Positions 34,313-46,654 of a stretch of DNA of 64,000 bases are shown here, piece after piece. Origin of the DNA: Argentina anserina (taxonomy: Eukaryota; Streptophyta; Magnoliopsida; Rosales; Rosaceae); NCBI RefSeq assembly GCF_933775445.1, contig NC_065878.1, positions 8,071,395 through 8,135,394 of the forward strand. The letters run 5' to 3'. The position numbers and the translations under genes are program-made. Numbering within the stretch: position 1 is the first letter of the stretch; each line of letters starts with the position of its first letter. Under the pieces are notes generated by a model. The model was not told the origin of the DNA. It made no database searches and saw nothing but the letters and a program-made list of their open reading frames with translations.

Positions 34313-37300
34313 ATGAACGCCGATAAGGGCCGAGGACAGGGCCGAGGACGGGCGAGAGGACGTGGTCGAGGTAGGACCGCGGGCCGAGTCCGCAACGTGG
34401 AGAACCTTTATGAGGAGGCTGCTCCACAGGTAGAGCGGGTAGGCCGAGGTCGAGGTAGGGCCACAGGTCGAGTCCGCAACGTGGAGAACCTCTATGAGGA
34501 GGCTGCTCCGCAGGAGGAGCAGGATGAGCCAGCTCCTGCGGTTAGAGATGACGGTCGAGTGTTGAAGCTGATCAAGGATATTAGTGCACTATCAGCTCCG
34601 ACATTTCATGGGGGACTAGATCACATGGTAGCTGACCATTGGATCGAGGGTATGGAGACTTATTTTGAGATGATAGAGTGCACAGAGATTGAGAAGAGAA
34701 AGATAGCTACATTCTTTCTCAAGGGTGATGCTCTAGATTGGTGGAAGAGCATGAGACAGATTGTGGATGTGTCTACATTCACATGGGGAGATTTCACCAC
34801 CATATTCCAAGAGAAGTATTTCCCAGCCTCAGTACAGGAGGACTTAGAGTTGGAGTTTCTGGCATTGGTACAGGGAGACATGACCATTAGAGAGTATGAT
34901 GCTCGATTCTCGCAACTGTATCGGTATGTCAGGCCTATGGGTGCGACTGCTTTAGCTCAGAAGTATCTACGTGGGCTGAAACAAGAGTACAAGACCATGA
35001 TATCAGTCCTTTGCCTGACTTCACGGGAGCAGATATTTGAGAGTGCTATGAGTTTGGAGCAAGCAGAGAAGACTCGAGCAGGTGATGTGGGGAACAGAGA
35101 TGCGAAGGGGAAAGGCAAGGCGGTCTATACAGGCAGCGAGCACTCAGGGCCGAAGGATAGGTCATGGAAGAGGCCAAGACCCCACTATCAGGCCCCGACA
35201 AGGGTGCCACCCTTAGCCATCAGAGCAGCACCAGTCAGACCATTAGCAGCAGTGAGGTGTTATAGCTGCAATGAGATGGGACATTACGCCTCAGCATGTC
35301 CGAAACCGAAGAGAGTAGGCTGCCACCGGTGCGGGCAAGTGGGACACATAGCTCGAGATTGTACCCGACCACTTCAGGGTAGGCAGGAACGGCCGCAGAG
35401 ACAGCTACCAGCGGGCCAAGCTAGAGTGTTCGCAGTGGGCCAGCGAGACACAGGAGTGGAAGGTACATTATCATTGTTTGACTACCTTGCTAGAGTATTG
35501 TTTGATACGGGAGCATCGCATTCTTTCATTGCTAGTTCAGTGGTGGAGATGCTAGGATTGATTCCTACACCTCTCGGGGACGCCTTATGTGTCACTTCAC
35601 CCCTTGGAGTGTCACTTGAGTTAGAGACAATCTGCAAAGCTTGTCCTATATTGATTGGAAGTAGAGAGTTCTCTGCTTCGTTGATTGTGATTCCGGACCA
35701 CACTTATGATGTGATCTTGGGGATTGATTGGTTGAGACCACAGCATGCTGTGATTGATTGTTTTGACATGGTAGTGTCCTTTCATAGACCTGGAGAGCCA
35801 GTGTTTCGTTATCGTTGCCTCAAGTCCGACAACGCCATGAGATCAGGAGTTTTGGCACACGTGGAGACAGTGGATCAGAAAGTATCTATCGCAGACATTG
35901 TGGTAGTATCTGAGTTTGGTGAAGTGTTCCAAGAGATACCGGGGCTACCTCCTCGAAGAGTGGTAGATTTCTGCATTGATGTAGTACCCGGTACAGCACC
36001 TGTGTCAAAGGCACCATATAGAATGGGGCAGAATGAACTTAAGGAGCTGAAGGTGCAGATCGATGAGCTATTAGACCAAAGGTTCATTAGACCTAGTGTT
36101 TCACCTTGGGGAGCACCTGTTTTGTTCGTGAAGAAGAAAGATGGTTCTCTGCGGTTATGTGTGGACTACAGAGAACTGAACAAGGTGACCATCAAGAATA
36201 GGTATCCCTTACCTAGGATTGATGACTTGTTCGATCAGCTCAAAGGTGCTACAGTGTTCTCAAAGATTGATTTGAGATCCGGTTATCATCAACTCAGAGT
36301 GAAGGAAGAAGATATATCGAAGACAGCCTTCAGGACCCGGTATGGACATTATGAGTTTGTTGTCATGCCATTTGGTCTAACGAATGCACCAGCTGTCTTC
36401 ATGAGTTTGATGAACCAAGTATTTAGTCCATACTTGGATGAGTTCGTAGTGGTGTTTGTGGATGACATTCTGATATACTCCAAGACACAAGAAGAACATG
36501 TGGTGCATCTGAGAACAGTGTTGCAGACCTTGAAGGAGGCGAGACTGTATGCCAAGCTAGAGAAGTGTGAGTTCTGGAAAGAGGAGGTCAAATTCCTTGG
36601 TCATGTTGTCTCAAAGGATGGAGTACTAGTGGACCCGGCAAAGGTAGAGGCGGTGAAGAATTGGAGTCGTCCAAAGAACCCTACAGAGATACGTAGTTTC
36701 CTCGGATTGGCAGGTTACTACAGGAGGTTTATCGAGGGGTTTTCTAGTATAGCATCTTCATTGACCAAGTTGACCAAGAAAGATACTCCGTTTGTGTGGA
36801 CGGATGCATGTGAGGAAGCATTCAGCAAACTAAAGACTAGACTGACCACAGCTCCAGTGTTGACAATTCCTTCTAGTGGTGGTGGTTATGTCATTTACAG
36901 TGATGCTTCACTTCAGGGTTTGGGTTGTGTGTTGATGCAGCATGGAGGAGTCGTTGCATATGGCTCGAGACAGTTGAAGATTCATGAGAAGAATTATCCG
37001 ACACACGACCTAGAGCTTGCGGCAGTTGTATTTGCCCTGAAGATTTGGAGACATTACTTGTATGGTGAGAAATTTCAACTCTTTTCAGATCATAAGAGTT
37101 TGAAGTACTTGTTCTCACAGAAGGAGCTGAATATGAGGCAGAGGAGGTGGATGGAACTCCTCAAGGACTATGACTTCACATTAGAGTACCACCCGGGGAA
37201 GGCAAATGTGGTGGCCGATGCCTTGAGCAGAAAACCGAGAGGCGTAGTAGCTTCACTTATGGTCCAGGAATGGTTCATGCTAGAAGCTGCATCAGAGTTT

Positions 37301-38806
37301 GATTTGGTACCATCAGGAGGAGAACCGAGGGTCTTTCTTGGTAGTGTCACAGTGCAACCCACATTGATCACGAGGATCATACAGGGTCAAGCGCAGGATA
37401 GACTCTCACGAGCTAAGTTGGCGGATCTCGTAGTTGATACGCTTGATGAGTGTCCTTCTGAGTGGAGAGTTGGACCCGATGGAGGGTTGAGGTTTGGGGC
37501 AAGATTGTGTGTCCCAGATTGTGATGATCTTCGGGAGGAGGTTCTTCGTACGGCACATCGTTCACGCTATACCGTCCATCCAGGGAACACCAAGATGTAC
37601 AAGGATCTATGCAGACAATTCTGGTGGAACGGTATGAAGAAAGATGTAGCAGAGTTTGTATCGAAGTGCCTTACATGTCAGCAAGTGAAAGCAGAACATC
37701 AACGACCAGCTGGCATGTTGAAACCACTGACTATTCCTCTTTGGAAGTGGGAGCAGATATCTATGGATTTTGTGACCGGGTTGCCTAGATCGAGGAAGGG
37801 TCACGATGCCATATGGGTGATTGTCGACCGATTGACGAAGTCGGCTCATTTTCTCCCAGTGTCGATGAAGTACTCAGTGGACGTGCTTGGGAAACTATAT
37901 GTGGATGAGGTAGTGAGACTTCATGGTGCTCCAGTTTCTATTGTTTCCGATAGAGACGCACGTTTCACTTCGAAGTTCTGGGGTGGTTTGCAGAAGGCGA
38001 TGGGCACTACCTTGGATATGAGTACAGCTTTTCACCCTCAGACGGATGGACAGACGGAGAGGGTGAATCAGGTGATGGAAGACATGTTGAGAGCATGTGT
38101 GTTGGATTTCAAGGGTAGCTGGGAAGATCATTTGAGATTGATTGAGTTTGCCTACAACAACAGCTACCATTCTAGCATTGGCATGGCACCGTATGAGGCA
38201 CTTTATGGTAGGCCATGTCGATCTCCGATCTGTTGGGCCGAAGTGGGTGATGAGGCACTGATGGGCCCAGAGGTGGTTCAGGAAACCACGGAGAAGATCT
38301 CGATCATTCGAGATAGAATCCGGACCGCTCAGAGTAGACAGAAGAGCTATGCAGACCTGAAGAGGAGACATGTGGAGTTTGAGATTGGTGACCATGTGTT
38401 CTTGAAAGTTTCACCTATGAGGGGTGTAGTGAGATTCGGCAAGAAGGGAAAGTTGGCACCGAGGTATGTTGGGCCTTTTGAGATACTTGAGAAAGTAGGC
38501 GAACTAGCATATCGACTAGCCTTGCCTACTAGCATGTCGGGCGTACACAACGTCTTCCACATTTCCATGCTGAGAAAGTATGTACCAGATGAGTCACATG
38601 TGATCGATCTTAGCACCATTGAAGTGAAGGAAAATGCTACGTTTGTGGTCGAACCGGTTCGTATCCTGGATAGATCCACAAAGAAGCTACGGAGGAGAGA
38701 AGTTGGGCTAGTCAAAGTGTTGTGGAGTCACCATGATGAGGGTGATGCATCATGGGAGCTAGAGTCGGACATGATGACCAGATATCCACAGTTGTTTGTT
38801 GAGTGA
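34313..38806 (+). CDS. gypsy Gag-Pol polyprotein, 1497 aa, open
   Basis: The first ATG (MNADKGRGQ) gives 1497 residues without a stop or frameshift. In order: an Arg/Gly-rich N-terminus with an internal duplication; Gag domain (about 105-200); two zinc knuckles [14 protein letters not shown] and [14 protein letters not shown] (315-350); aspartic protease [11 protein letters not shown] (about 395); reverse transcriptase with [16 protein letters not shown] (about 619) and the catalytic VFVDDIL (about 714); RNase H with [10 protein letters not shown] and [15 protein letters not shown] (860-950); integrase HHCC zinc finger (1080-1125) and DDE core [29 protein letters not shown] (1148-1250); and a C-terminal chromodomain-like tail ([18 protein letters not shown]). 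All catalytic residues are present. Gag and Pol are fused without a frameshift. The 3' LTR follows 40 bp after the stop. Confidence 0.96.
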   Translation: MNADKGRGQGRGRARGRGRGRTAGRVRNVENLYEEAAPQVERVGRGRGRATGRVRNVENLYEEAAPQEEQDEPAPAVRDDGRVLKLIKDISALSAPTFHGGLDHMVADHWIEGMETYFEMIECTEIEKRKIATFFLKGDALDWWKSMRQIVDVSTFTWGDFTTIFQEKYFPASVQEDLELEFLALVQGDMTIREYDARFSQLYRYVRPMGATALAQKYLRGLKQEYKTMISVLCLTSREQIFESAMSLEQAEKTRAGDVGNRDAKGKGKAVYTGSEHSGPKDRSWKRPRPHYQAPTRVPPLAIRAAPVRPLAAVRCYSCNEMGHYASACPKPKRVGCHRCGQVGHIARDCTRPLQGRQERPQRQLPAGQARVFAVGQRDTGVEGTLSLFDYLARVLFDTGASHSFIASSVVEMLGLIPTPLGDALCVTSPLGVSLELETICKACPILIGSREFSASLIVIPDHTYDVILGIDWLRPQHAVIDCFDMVVSFHRPGEPVFRYRCLKSDNAMRSGVLAHVETVDQKVSIADIVVVSEFGEVFQEIPGLPPRRVVDFCIDVVPGTAPVSKAPYRMGQNELKELKVQIDELLDQRFIRPSVSPWGAPVLFVKKKDGSLRLCVDYRELNKVTIKNRYPLPRIDDLFDQLKGATVFSKIDLRSGYHQLRVKEEDISKTAFRTRYGHYEFVVMPFGLTNAPAVFMSLMNQVFSPYLDEFVVVFVDDILIYSKTQEEHVVHLRTVLQTLKEARLYAKLEKCEFWKEEVKFLGHVVSKDGVLVDPAKVEAVKNWSRPKNPTEIRSFLGLAGYYRRFIEGFSSIASSLTKLTKKDTPFVWTDACEEAFSKLKTRLTTAPVLTIPSSGGGYVIYSDASLQGLGCVLMQHGGVVAYGSRQLKIHEKNYPTHDLELAAVVFALKIWRHYLYGEKFQLFSDHKSLKYLFSQKELNMRQRRWMELLKDYDFTLEYHPGKANVVADALSRKPRGVVASLMVQEWFMLEAASEFDLVPSGGEPRVFLGSVTVQPTLITRIIQGQAQDRLSRAKLADLVVDTLDECPSEWRVGPDGGLRFGARLCVPDCDDLREEVLRTAHRSRYTVHPGNTKMYKDLCRQFWWNGMKKDVAEFVSKCLTCQQVKAEHQRPAGMLKPLTIPLWKWEQISMDFVTGLPRSRKGHDAIWVIVDRLTKSAHFLPVSMKYSVDVLGKLYVDEVVRLHGAPVSIVSDRDARFTSKFWGGLQKAMGTTLDMSTAFHPQTDGQTERVNQVMEDMLRACVLDFKGSWEDHLRLIEFAYNNSYHSSIGMAPYEALYGRPCRSPICWAEVGDEALMGPEVVQETTEKISIIRDRIRTAQSRQKSYADLKRRHVEFEIGDHVFLKVSPMRGVVRFGKKGKLAPRYVGPFEILEKVGELAYRLALPTSMSGVHNVFHISMLRKYVPDESHVIDLSTIEVKENATFVVEPVRILDRSTKKLRRREVGLVKVLWSHHDEGDASWELESDMMTRYPQLFVE

Positions 38807-38831
38807 ACTTGAATTTCGGGACGAAATTCCT

Positions 38832-38844
38832 TTAAGGGGGGTAG
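38832..38844 (+). other. polypurine tract of the gypsy element
   Basis: TTAAGGGGGGTAG just before TGTAATAACCC, the plus-strand priming site. Confidence 0.85.
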
Positions 38845-38846
38845 AT

Positions 38847-41800
38847 TGTAATAACCCACGTTTTCAAACAATATTTGAATTTAATTAAATTCTTTTGAGT
38901 TGTGAAGTTTGTTTTAAATCGAATTTGAGTTGTTAGCAATCGTTACGAAACGGAAACGGAAGCGTTCCGAGAACGTTTAATAAGAAAACGTTACGTTTCC
39001 GAACGTAATTATCGACTTTTATTCCGTCGATCGGTTGCGAAAACTTTCTTCACGGAAGTTGTAGAGCTCGTCGATACGAGTTCGTGTATATGTGACGCGT
39101 TCGAATCGGACGTCGGAGGTAAAAGTTATTAACGTCGGAAGTTAGTTTCCGATTTGGAAACTAGTATAAATAGATAATTATGGGATTAGGGTTTCCATAA
39201 TCAGAAACCCTTTCTCTCCCCTCTCTCTCATCCCGCCGCTCTCCCTTTCTCTCTTCTCTCTCACTCTCTCGACCTTCTCTCTCTCACCCTCGGATCGTCG
39301 CAACCCGAGCTCTCCCATCCTCCTCTCCTTCACGATCGAACACCCTCACCTCTTCCCGAGCTCTCTCTCTCACCTTCGGATCGCTCTCTCCCCGAAACAC
39401 TCCCACCGCACCTCGAAGATTTGCCCGGCGATCTCCCACACAGGGCTGCCGTGACGTGCACCGCTCGGCTCAACCACGTCGCGAGGACCACAGCTGCCAC
39501 CCTTCAGCTCGCCTGCTCGAGACTCGCCGCCGTGAGGACGCCGACGTTGCCAAGCTTCTACAAGTCTCGGCAACGATCTTCATCGCCACCATCGAGCTCC
39601 AAACGAGCTTTCCATCATCATATTGAGGTGAGATACGTGCTAGGATGGATTGTGTGTTTGTTGTGTGATGTTTTTGGTTGATTTGGGAGGTTGTTGGTGG
39701 AGATCGGAGGGAGAGATGGAAGGGGAGGTTACCGCCGCTTTAGGCGGCGCGTGAGGTTAGTAGGAGGGGGTACGAGGCGGCGTTAGGCCGCGGGGAGGAG
39801 GAGGAAGAAGAAAAGGAGAAGAATGGGGCGGCGGTGGCATCACACGCGCCTTGGTTGGCGTCGGCGCGTGGGCCCCACGCGCGGCCGGCCGGAGGTGGCG
39901 CGTGTGGCACACGCGCCGCCGTGTGAGGCGGTGTAAATAGTTTCGACTGAAAGGGTATTTTGGTAATTTACTGTGTAACGGTAAAGGTAAATGTAAATTT
40001 TATTTACGTATGGTGAATGTAATTAAGTTTTACCTACGGTAAATGTAATTATAATTTACTTTCAGTAAATGTAAAAAAGTAAATTGTAAAAAGGGTAATT
40101 TAGTAAATTTTATTTACTGAATTTGTATTTACATTAAATCGTACGTATACGTACAGAAATACGTATTAATATTTATACATACAGAAATACGTATTAATAT
40201 TTATACGTACAGAAATACGTATTAATATTTATACGTACAGAAATACGTATTTAATATTTATACGTACAGAAATACGTATTTAATATTTATACGTACAGTA
40301 ATACGTATTTAATATTTTTATACGTACAGAAATACGTATTAATATTTATACGTACAGAAATACGTATTAATATTTATACGTACAGAAATACGTATTTAAT
40401 ATTTATACGTACAGTAATACGTATTTAATATTTATACGTACAGAAATACGTATTAATTGAGTATTGTACAGTAACCGTGAATAGTGAACAGTGAGCAGTA
40501 ATTTCGTATAAACCAAAATTGCTGAACAGTAACCGTATATTACTGTTTTGGCATTTAAAGGTTTACGAAACGATTCTAAATGCTGGTTTTATCTTTTTAA
40601 GGTGATCGCTAAATCGAGGAAAGGGATTATTATCGGAAATTGAGGATTTACGCTCAAGTCAATAAGGTGAGTAAAATCTCACTGAATTTACGAATCTACC
40701 CTCGTGGTGATTCAACATTTTGCAAGTGTGTTTATCAAATGAATTATAACATGTATATAATTTAGTGGACTACATATATATAGTATAATGGTAATAGGTA
40801 CATAATATATATATAGTTCATTAAATTATGTACTGTTATTAATGCATTAAAAATAGTCATTTCGGTGACGGAAAATTGAGCATGAGTATGTGAGAATATT
40901 GTACGTAATTCTTCAGGTGTTTATGAAATATGACATGTATAGGATATAGTGGACTATGTATATATTGTATAAATGGTAATAAATACGAATATATATAGTT
41001 TGCTATATAATATACTGTTATGATTTTTATTGTGGTGATATCGTGAAAGTTTTAAAACGTACAATATGATGAGTGATTATTGTACATGATTTTATCACGG
41101 AGAATGTTAAAAAAATTGTGATTTGTCTTCGGACGTGATGTGTGGTACAATATGATGTGTGATTATTGTACGTGATTTTTAACATTGAGATTGTTAAAAT
41201 GTGAATTGTCTTCGGACCTGATTTTTGGCACAATATGATGTGAGATTATTGTGCGTGTTTGGCAAGTCGGAACCTAGCCTTTGGCCGGGCGAAAGTTACG
41301 ATACAGTTAGAGCTCTAGTCTGTCTGCCTTAGTACTGCATGTGAGGTAACGGGTGGTTATCTGCTCATGGGTACTCGGTGTATTTTGGATGTTGGGTAGC
41401 GGGTGGCTATCCAATATCAACGGTGTATTACGAGAGGGGTAACAGATGTGTACCAGCGTTCTTGGTACCCGTATTATAAATGCATTGGGTAACCAGAAGG
41501 GTTACTTAATTTCCTCATGAGCTTTTCATTTCCTATTTCTTTGGGTCAACCAGATGGGCTGACCATTGGCTCATGGGGGCATTTATATTTGTTGTGTTGT
41601 GATCTTTCGTATATATTGATATGCGAACTGTATTGTGATTTTACTCATACGAGCTATAAGCTTACCGGGTTTGTGTTTACAATCCCGGTGCACCAATTCG
41701 ATGGTGTAGGGGATAATTCTGCAGGTGCTGATTAGTGGTGGTTGAGTGACGACTACAGAGGCTCGAAGTCGTTCGGATCCTACTTGTGGTGAGATTTTAG

Positions 41801-42050
41801 CATGGATTCGTGTGTGAGGATTTGTGTATTTTCATTTGTGAGATTTGTGAGTGATTTGTGAGAATTATTACATTTCCATTTTGTGTATGGATTATAATTT
41901 GGGTTGTAATAATTGGTTGTCTGAGTTGTATTGAGAACTCAGAAATGATCCGCTGTTACACTTAAATGATTTCGATTTTATTGAGATTATTTTGTGTTTA
42001 ACGACTTTAGAATTTTGAGTTTTTAAGCTCGAAATTTTGGGGTCGTTACA
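38847..42050 (+). repeat. 3' LTR of the gypsy element
   Basis: 3204 bp, matching the 5' LTR with an offset of 8026. Three transitions noticed: 40179 (A here, G in the 5' LTR), 40267 (C/T), 41300 (G/A). The comparison was by eye, so a few further differences cannot be excluded. Confidence 0.96.
40144..40458. repeat. 11-unit tandem array in the gypsy 3' LTR
   Basis: Copy of the array at 32118-32432 with the same number of units. Confidence 0.92.
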
Positions 42051-42055
42051 AAAAT
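42051..42055. repeat. target site duplication AAAAT (right) of the gypsy element
   Basis: Directly after GGTCGTTACA; equals 30816-30820. Confidence 0.9.
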
Positions 42056-42109
42056 ATTATACATACATATTATATAATTATACATATATCAATTATATAT
42101 GTCCATAAT

Positions 42110-42294
42110 ACTAGATTTAAAATTTTTGTGACATTTATATTATAACTTTTATACTAGATTTAAAATAAAATTGTTGTATTATGAAGCAACTATATGAAGT
42201 AAACTTATGGGGATTAATCGACACAGTTGATGTTATATGTATTAATATTTAGGAACCTAGTTAAAATTTCATCTAATTCAGACATTGTCTGACC
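42110..42294 (+). repeat. ~500-bp tandem repeat family, partial unit
   Basis: Contains ATTATGAAGCAACTATATGA and AAATTTCATCTAATTCAGAC, matching the middle part of units at 43508 and 61490. The unit is interrupted at 42294 by the TIR element and continues at 43508. Confidence 0.7.
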
Positions 42295-43507
42295 TAGGCT
42301 TGTAAATTAAGCCCTAGGCTGACGAGCATACCCAAACTTAGCCAAAACATTGAGATGCGGGCTGGCTCGGTCCAAACTAATGGACGGGCTTTACTCGACC
42401 CAATTTAGAATGGGTAGGGTATGTGCAACACCTTTTAAGGCCCTGTGTCGACCCTAAGTCCTGCCCATATGGTATATTATAGGGTCAGCCCATAGCCCGG
42501 CCCATTCTCAATGTCAAATTTTATTATTAATTTATTAGTCATATACAACTAGCAAATTCTATTGATTATTCTTATAAGAAGGGGTTCATAAGTTCAACTC
42601 ATATCTCAATCAATTTTTTTTTTCAAATGAAAGTTAAAATATTTTATTAGGTCTAGGACCGGTTCAAAAAATAATGATTTTTCCCAGAATCAGAAAAGAA
42701 AAAATGCTCCAGATTTAACACAATTTTCTTTTGGAACCGCAAATATTGGATTGGTTTCCAGATTTTTACAGTTCTAAAAAGTTCACTATAATGTATATTT
42801 ACCTCCAAGTGTTAAACAATAATTATATAAAATATCAACTTTAAAATGCAAATACAGAACGTCAAGAACCTCTCTAATATAATTTCTCAATGATCAACAA
42901 TTAACATACTCAATTATTTCAAAAAAAAATTGAGAGAGAGAGAGAGAGAGAGAGATTAATGCAAACATAAGACAATTTAGATTGTAGGGAGTAACAAAAT
43001 AATAGAGAAAGTGAGGGTGTAAGGCAAAACGAATAGGGATTTTTAGTTCATATAGTGATTGAAGAAGTCTATGAAGTAAAGAAAGCAAAATAACGAGGGA
43101 TGTGACGACAAAAACTGTTTCTTTTAGGGGTTTATCTTAAAACGATTCCAAAATCATTTAAAAAAAAAGAACCGGAATCAAATCAAATCGATTGTTTCGG
43201 TCCGGTTCCTCTAGAGTTAGTAATTTATTTATTTTTGGAATCGAATTGAATTGACCATTTCGGTGCGGTTTTGACGGTTCTAAACGGTTCTCAGGTCTAA
43301 ATTTTCTGGACCTATCTTTTATTATTTAAAATCATAGGTCAAATGTAGGCTGGACCATGGGCGGGCTTGAGCTTAACATATTTTGATAGGGCCGGCCCTA
43401 CCCTGTCCATTTTACACCTAGGGCTAAAAAAGACATGGGATGGGTAGTATGTGGGTCTTCGTATCTTAGGGCCGGGACGGGCCAGTCCTGCCCATTTTAC
43501 AAGCCTA
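42295..43507. mobile_element. TIR DNA element (hAT-like), 1213 bp, non-coding
   Basis: Ends are TAGGCTTGTAAA and TTTACAAGCCTA, a perfect 12-bp inverted repeat. Flanking 8-mers GTCTGACC and CTATGACT agree at five of eight positions, as a decayed target duplication of hAT size would. The interior is GGCCC-rich near both ends and holds a GA microsatellite; no transposase is present. It splits a repeat unit whose two parts resume outside it, which independently supports the borders. Confidence 0.72.
42932..42955. repeat. (GA)12 microsatellite
   Basis: Uninterrupted GA dinucleotides inside the TIR element. Confidence 0.9.
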
Positions 43508-44345
43508 CTATGACTGTCAGAATTTCCGATAAACAAAAAACATCACTAATATGCCTTAAGGGAGGACCCATTATCAGGATACGAACGTCGAAAGTCATTT
43601 GCATATCTAAAATCATCTAATTTTTGTCACCGATCATGAGCAGTCAGACCGAAAGAAACTCAATTGGCAAAGCCCTGGTCAATGGGGTTTTAATATGTCA
43701 AAACACCTTTTTTTACTATAGGTACGGACGGTCAAACCATTTCCAAAACGAATGAAATTGTACGGAGTCCCTAAATATTTAAATACCGATCACATCTACA
43801 TGTATCGATCAACCATATCTTGAACTAGAGTTATCGATTGGCGAAGTGTCCACTAAAGTATCATAACTTTTATATTAGGTTTAGAATAAAACTATCGCAT
43901 TATGAAGCGACTTTATGAAGGAAACTTATCGAGTCAATCGATACCAGCCAATGTGATCGGTATATATATTTAGTGACCTTGTAAAAATTTCATCAAATTC
44001 AGACCTCGTTTGGCCGTCGGAATTTTTGATAAACCAAAAACACCACTAATATGCCCTAAGGGAGAACCCATTATCAAGACGCGAACGCCGAAGCCGTTTT
44101 CATATCTGAAATAACCTAGTTTTTATCACCGATCTTGCGGAGTCATACCGAGGAAACTCATTTGGAAAATTCCTGATAAATGAGGTTTTAATTTGTTAAA
44201 ACGGCTCTTTTTTTGTTGACCGTAGGTACGGACGGTCAAACCATGTCCAAAATGGACGATATTGTTATGCGATCCGCTAAATATATATACCGATCACATA
44301 TGCTGGTGTCGATTGACAATATTTCGAAATTAGATTTTATTTGTG
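43508..44345 (+). repeat. ~500-bp tandem repeat family, one and two-thirds units
   Basis: The first unit starts about 43511 and the second about 44013 (period about 502 bp). Each begins with GTCAGAATTTCC or GTCGGAATTTTTG and contains CACTAATATGCC, then GGTACGGACGGTCAAACCAT and ACCGATCACAT. No ORF. A second cluster of the family is at 61485-62480. Confidence 0.85.
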
Positions 44346-44800
44346 ACTTTTTTTAGGCTTTGAGAAAGCCCTAGCCCAGTTCTTTCCTCCTTTAAAATTC
44401 AAGTCTTGTGCCAATGCATCAGCTCAACTCTCTTTTTTCTCATACGATACAACAATCTCTCCCTCTTTCTCAGTTTCTTTGTTTGACTTGGTTTTGTTTC
44501 TCATTTGGACTTATATTTGTTCCTCATTCCCTAATGTTTTTTTTATTAATTGATATTTTATTTTAATAGATTCAATCGAGCATAGGAATGAGTCTCCCAA
44601 CTTGGTTAGGTTCCAAACCCTTAAATAAGAGTTTTTTTAATACAAGCCCGCAACACCTGGCCTGTAAAAGCCCGCAAGGCCCACTTTAGATGTGCATGTT
44701 TGGATCTTCCTATTTGTGAAAATACTCGGTCTGGCCTATCACTTATCTAAATGTACTAAGGCCCGACCCGTTAACGAGCCATAAGAAATGATATATCGCC
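44346..44800. repeat. GGCCCG-rich companion of the ~500-bp repeat
   Basis: About 44625-44775 (AATACAAGCCCGCAA, then TTTGTGAAAATACTCGG and TACTAAGGCCCG) matches 62550-62655, in the same place and orientation relative to the ~500-bp repeats. The two therefore form one composite repeat. Confidence 0.7.
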
Positions 44801-46147
44801 ACTTTGATCTTTTGTAACCACTGATTACCATGTTATGTAATTGTATTTGATTTATGAAACTACTTTTACATAAATAAAGGATAAGAGTAAATAAAAAATA
44901 AGATAAACTGCATTTGATCCCTTTAAATACAAATCTATTCACAATTCTATAGTAATGATCACACCCGTGACGACAATCATTCCACACAAGTCCTTGAAGA
45001 CTAGTGGTATTATATATATCTCTATTACTATAAAGCGAGCATCCAAAGTTTCACCGAATTGTGAATTTTCGGATTTGCTCTCTATCACATACTCTCACAG
45101 AAAAAAACTAGGACTATGATGGTAAAAAACAGATAATGAAAAGATTTTTCTGTATATGCGGAGGAAAATTGGAAGAGAACAAATTCACTTATTCAATAAC
45201 CGCTCACTTTCTCACTTACAGGTTTCTCATATATATATATATATGTTGATACCCGAAAAATCATGCTTTATACAGAAACGCATATGCTCATTTATCAATT
45301 TAATGTCGTCGGTGATTTCGGTCTTCGGCCCGAAATCCAAGCATAAAAACATGGAATTGGGCCAACCATTTTAGTCTTTTCTTTAAAACCCCAAGCCCAT
45401 GTGAGAACAATCCAAACTAGCCCTTCTTCTTCTCTCGTTTATGTCTTGCCTCTTTTACCCTGTAACTCTTCCTCCCCTGCGACGATTCTCACCAAAAACC
45501 TTCAGAATTGGCATCTCACCTTGTTAAGAAAACCTTTAACCCAGTCAAGAGCCTTCCCCTTCTCCCGAGAATCATGAGTCCACAATTACCAACCCCTCTA
45601 CTTCACCCAATTTCAGATTTCGTGCAAACATGTTTCCTGCCATTGTTACAGTCTCTCTTTCCCATACAAACCATCTCAAAAAAGCCTTCATTTTCCTGAT
45701 TTTAAGGCATAATTCATGTATGAATTGAGGAGGGAGGCTTCTACCCATAAACTTAGATGCTTATGATCACCACAATACCCAAATTTGAGTCTATAAAAAA
45801 AGGTAGTTTGGAACTGGAACAACCATATGCATCAACATGCAAAACGTAGAAAAGCTTAGAAAGAGCCTTTAGTTCCCAAGCCTTCAAGCTTTCATGCTTC
45901 CAAGCACCAAAAAATTACCTTCAACCTTCATTTCTTCTGGTAACTAAAAACCCATAAAACCTCCAATTCTCTTTCACCGCGGTGCGTTTCTAGCTCTCAC
46001 GCCAAGCTCACATTGTCAAGCTCTCTTTTATTTCAATAGTTTGAATCATGCACAAATCCTTCCCATCAATCATGTTTTTGGGTTGATTTGGCCTAGTTAG
46101 AGCTTAATTAAAAAAGAACTCCTCACAATATATATATATATATGAGA
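44801..46147. other. gene-free region
   Basis: No gene recognised. Short open stretches exist, including a 41-codon ATG frame starting at about 45574 (MSPQLPTPLLHPISDF), but none could be matched to a known family. A short (TA)n lies at about 45229-45243. Confidence 0.5.
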
Positions 46148-46654
46148 AAAATTCACCAACGGTCCCTAAATTCTTGTGATATTGTCAGTTTGATCCCTGA
46201 CTTTTAAAATTGATCAAAATGATCCATCAGCTCCTATTTTGCTATCAACTAGATCAATCCAACTAAATTTCGTCACTGTTTCGTTAATTTCATGACATGG
46301 ACCTCTATAAAATGGACAAATGACATTTGTAACCCTCAGTCTTGATCGAAATCAACTTCCCGCCAAATTTAGAGTTGACAAAACGAGTTTAGGATTGAGA
46401 AAATGAGGACCCGATTATGAGAGATATTAAGTGGAAACAAGTTTAGGCCTTTATTTTCAGTAATATGTCTCATTTATCTCTTTTTGTGGGGGCTCACGCT
46501 TGATTCACGTCATGAAATTACCGAAACAGTGACGAAATTTGTTTGGATAGATGTAGTTGATAGCAAAACAGGAGTTGAGGGATCATTTTGATCAATTTTA
46601 AAAGTTATGAATCAAACTGACCATGTCACAAGAGTTCAGAGACATTGGTAAATT
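46148..46654. mobile_element. MITE with ~150-bp inverted arms
   Basis: The left arm (46148-46300; AAATTCACCAACGGTCCC, TTTGATCCCTGA, CAGTGTTTCG-like) is the inverse complement of the right arm (46500-46654; GAAACAGTGACGAAATTT, ATTTTGATCAATTTTAAAAG, CATTGGTAAATTT). The arms are diverged. Long inverted ends suggest a Mutator-like non-autonomous element; AT-rich flanks hide any target duplication. Confidence 0.82.

Larger units (their letters stand above)
30821..42050 (+). mobile_element. intact Ty3/gypsy retrotransposon (Tekay/Del-like chromovirus)
   Basis: 11,230 bp, bounded by AAAAT target duplications (30816-30820, 42051-42055). Two LTRs of 3204 bp each differ at only three positions that I noticed (32153/40179, 32241/40267, 33274/41300), all transitions. 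A perfect tRNA-Met primer site follows the 5' LTR, a GGGGGG polypurine tract precedes the 3' LTR, and one open frame encodes Gag-Pol. The large LTR and the C-terminal chromodomain-like tail point to the Tekay/Del lineage. Structure and identity indicate a very recent insertion and a potentially autonomous element. Confidence 0.96.

Noticed and set aside
45508..45699. 63-codon frame, candidate small gene
   Set aside because: No ATG at its start, only an internal one; no family recognised; no splice or promoter support.
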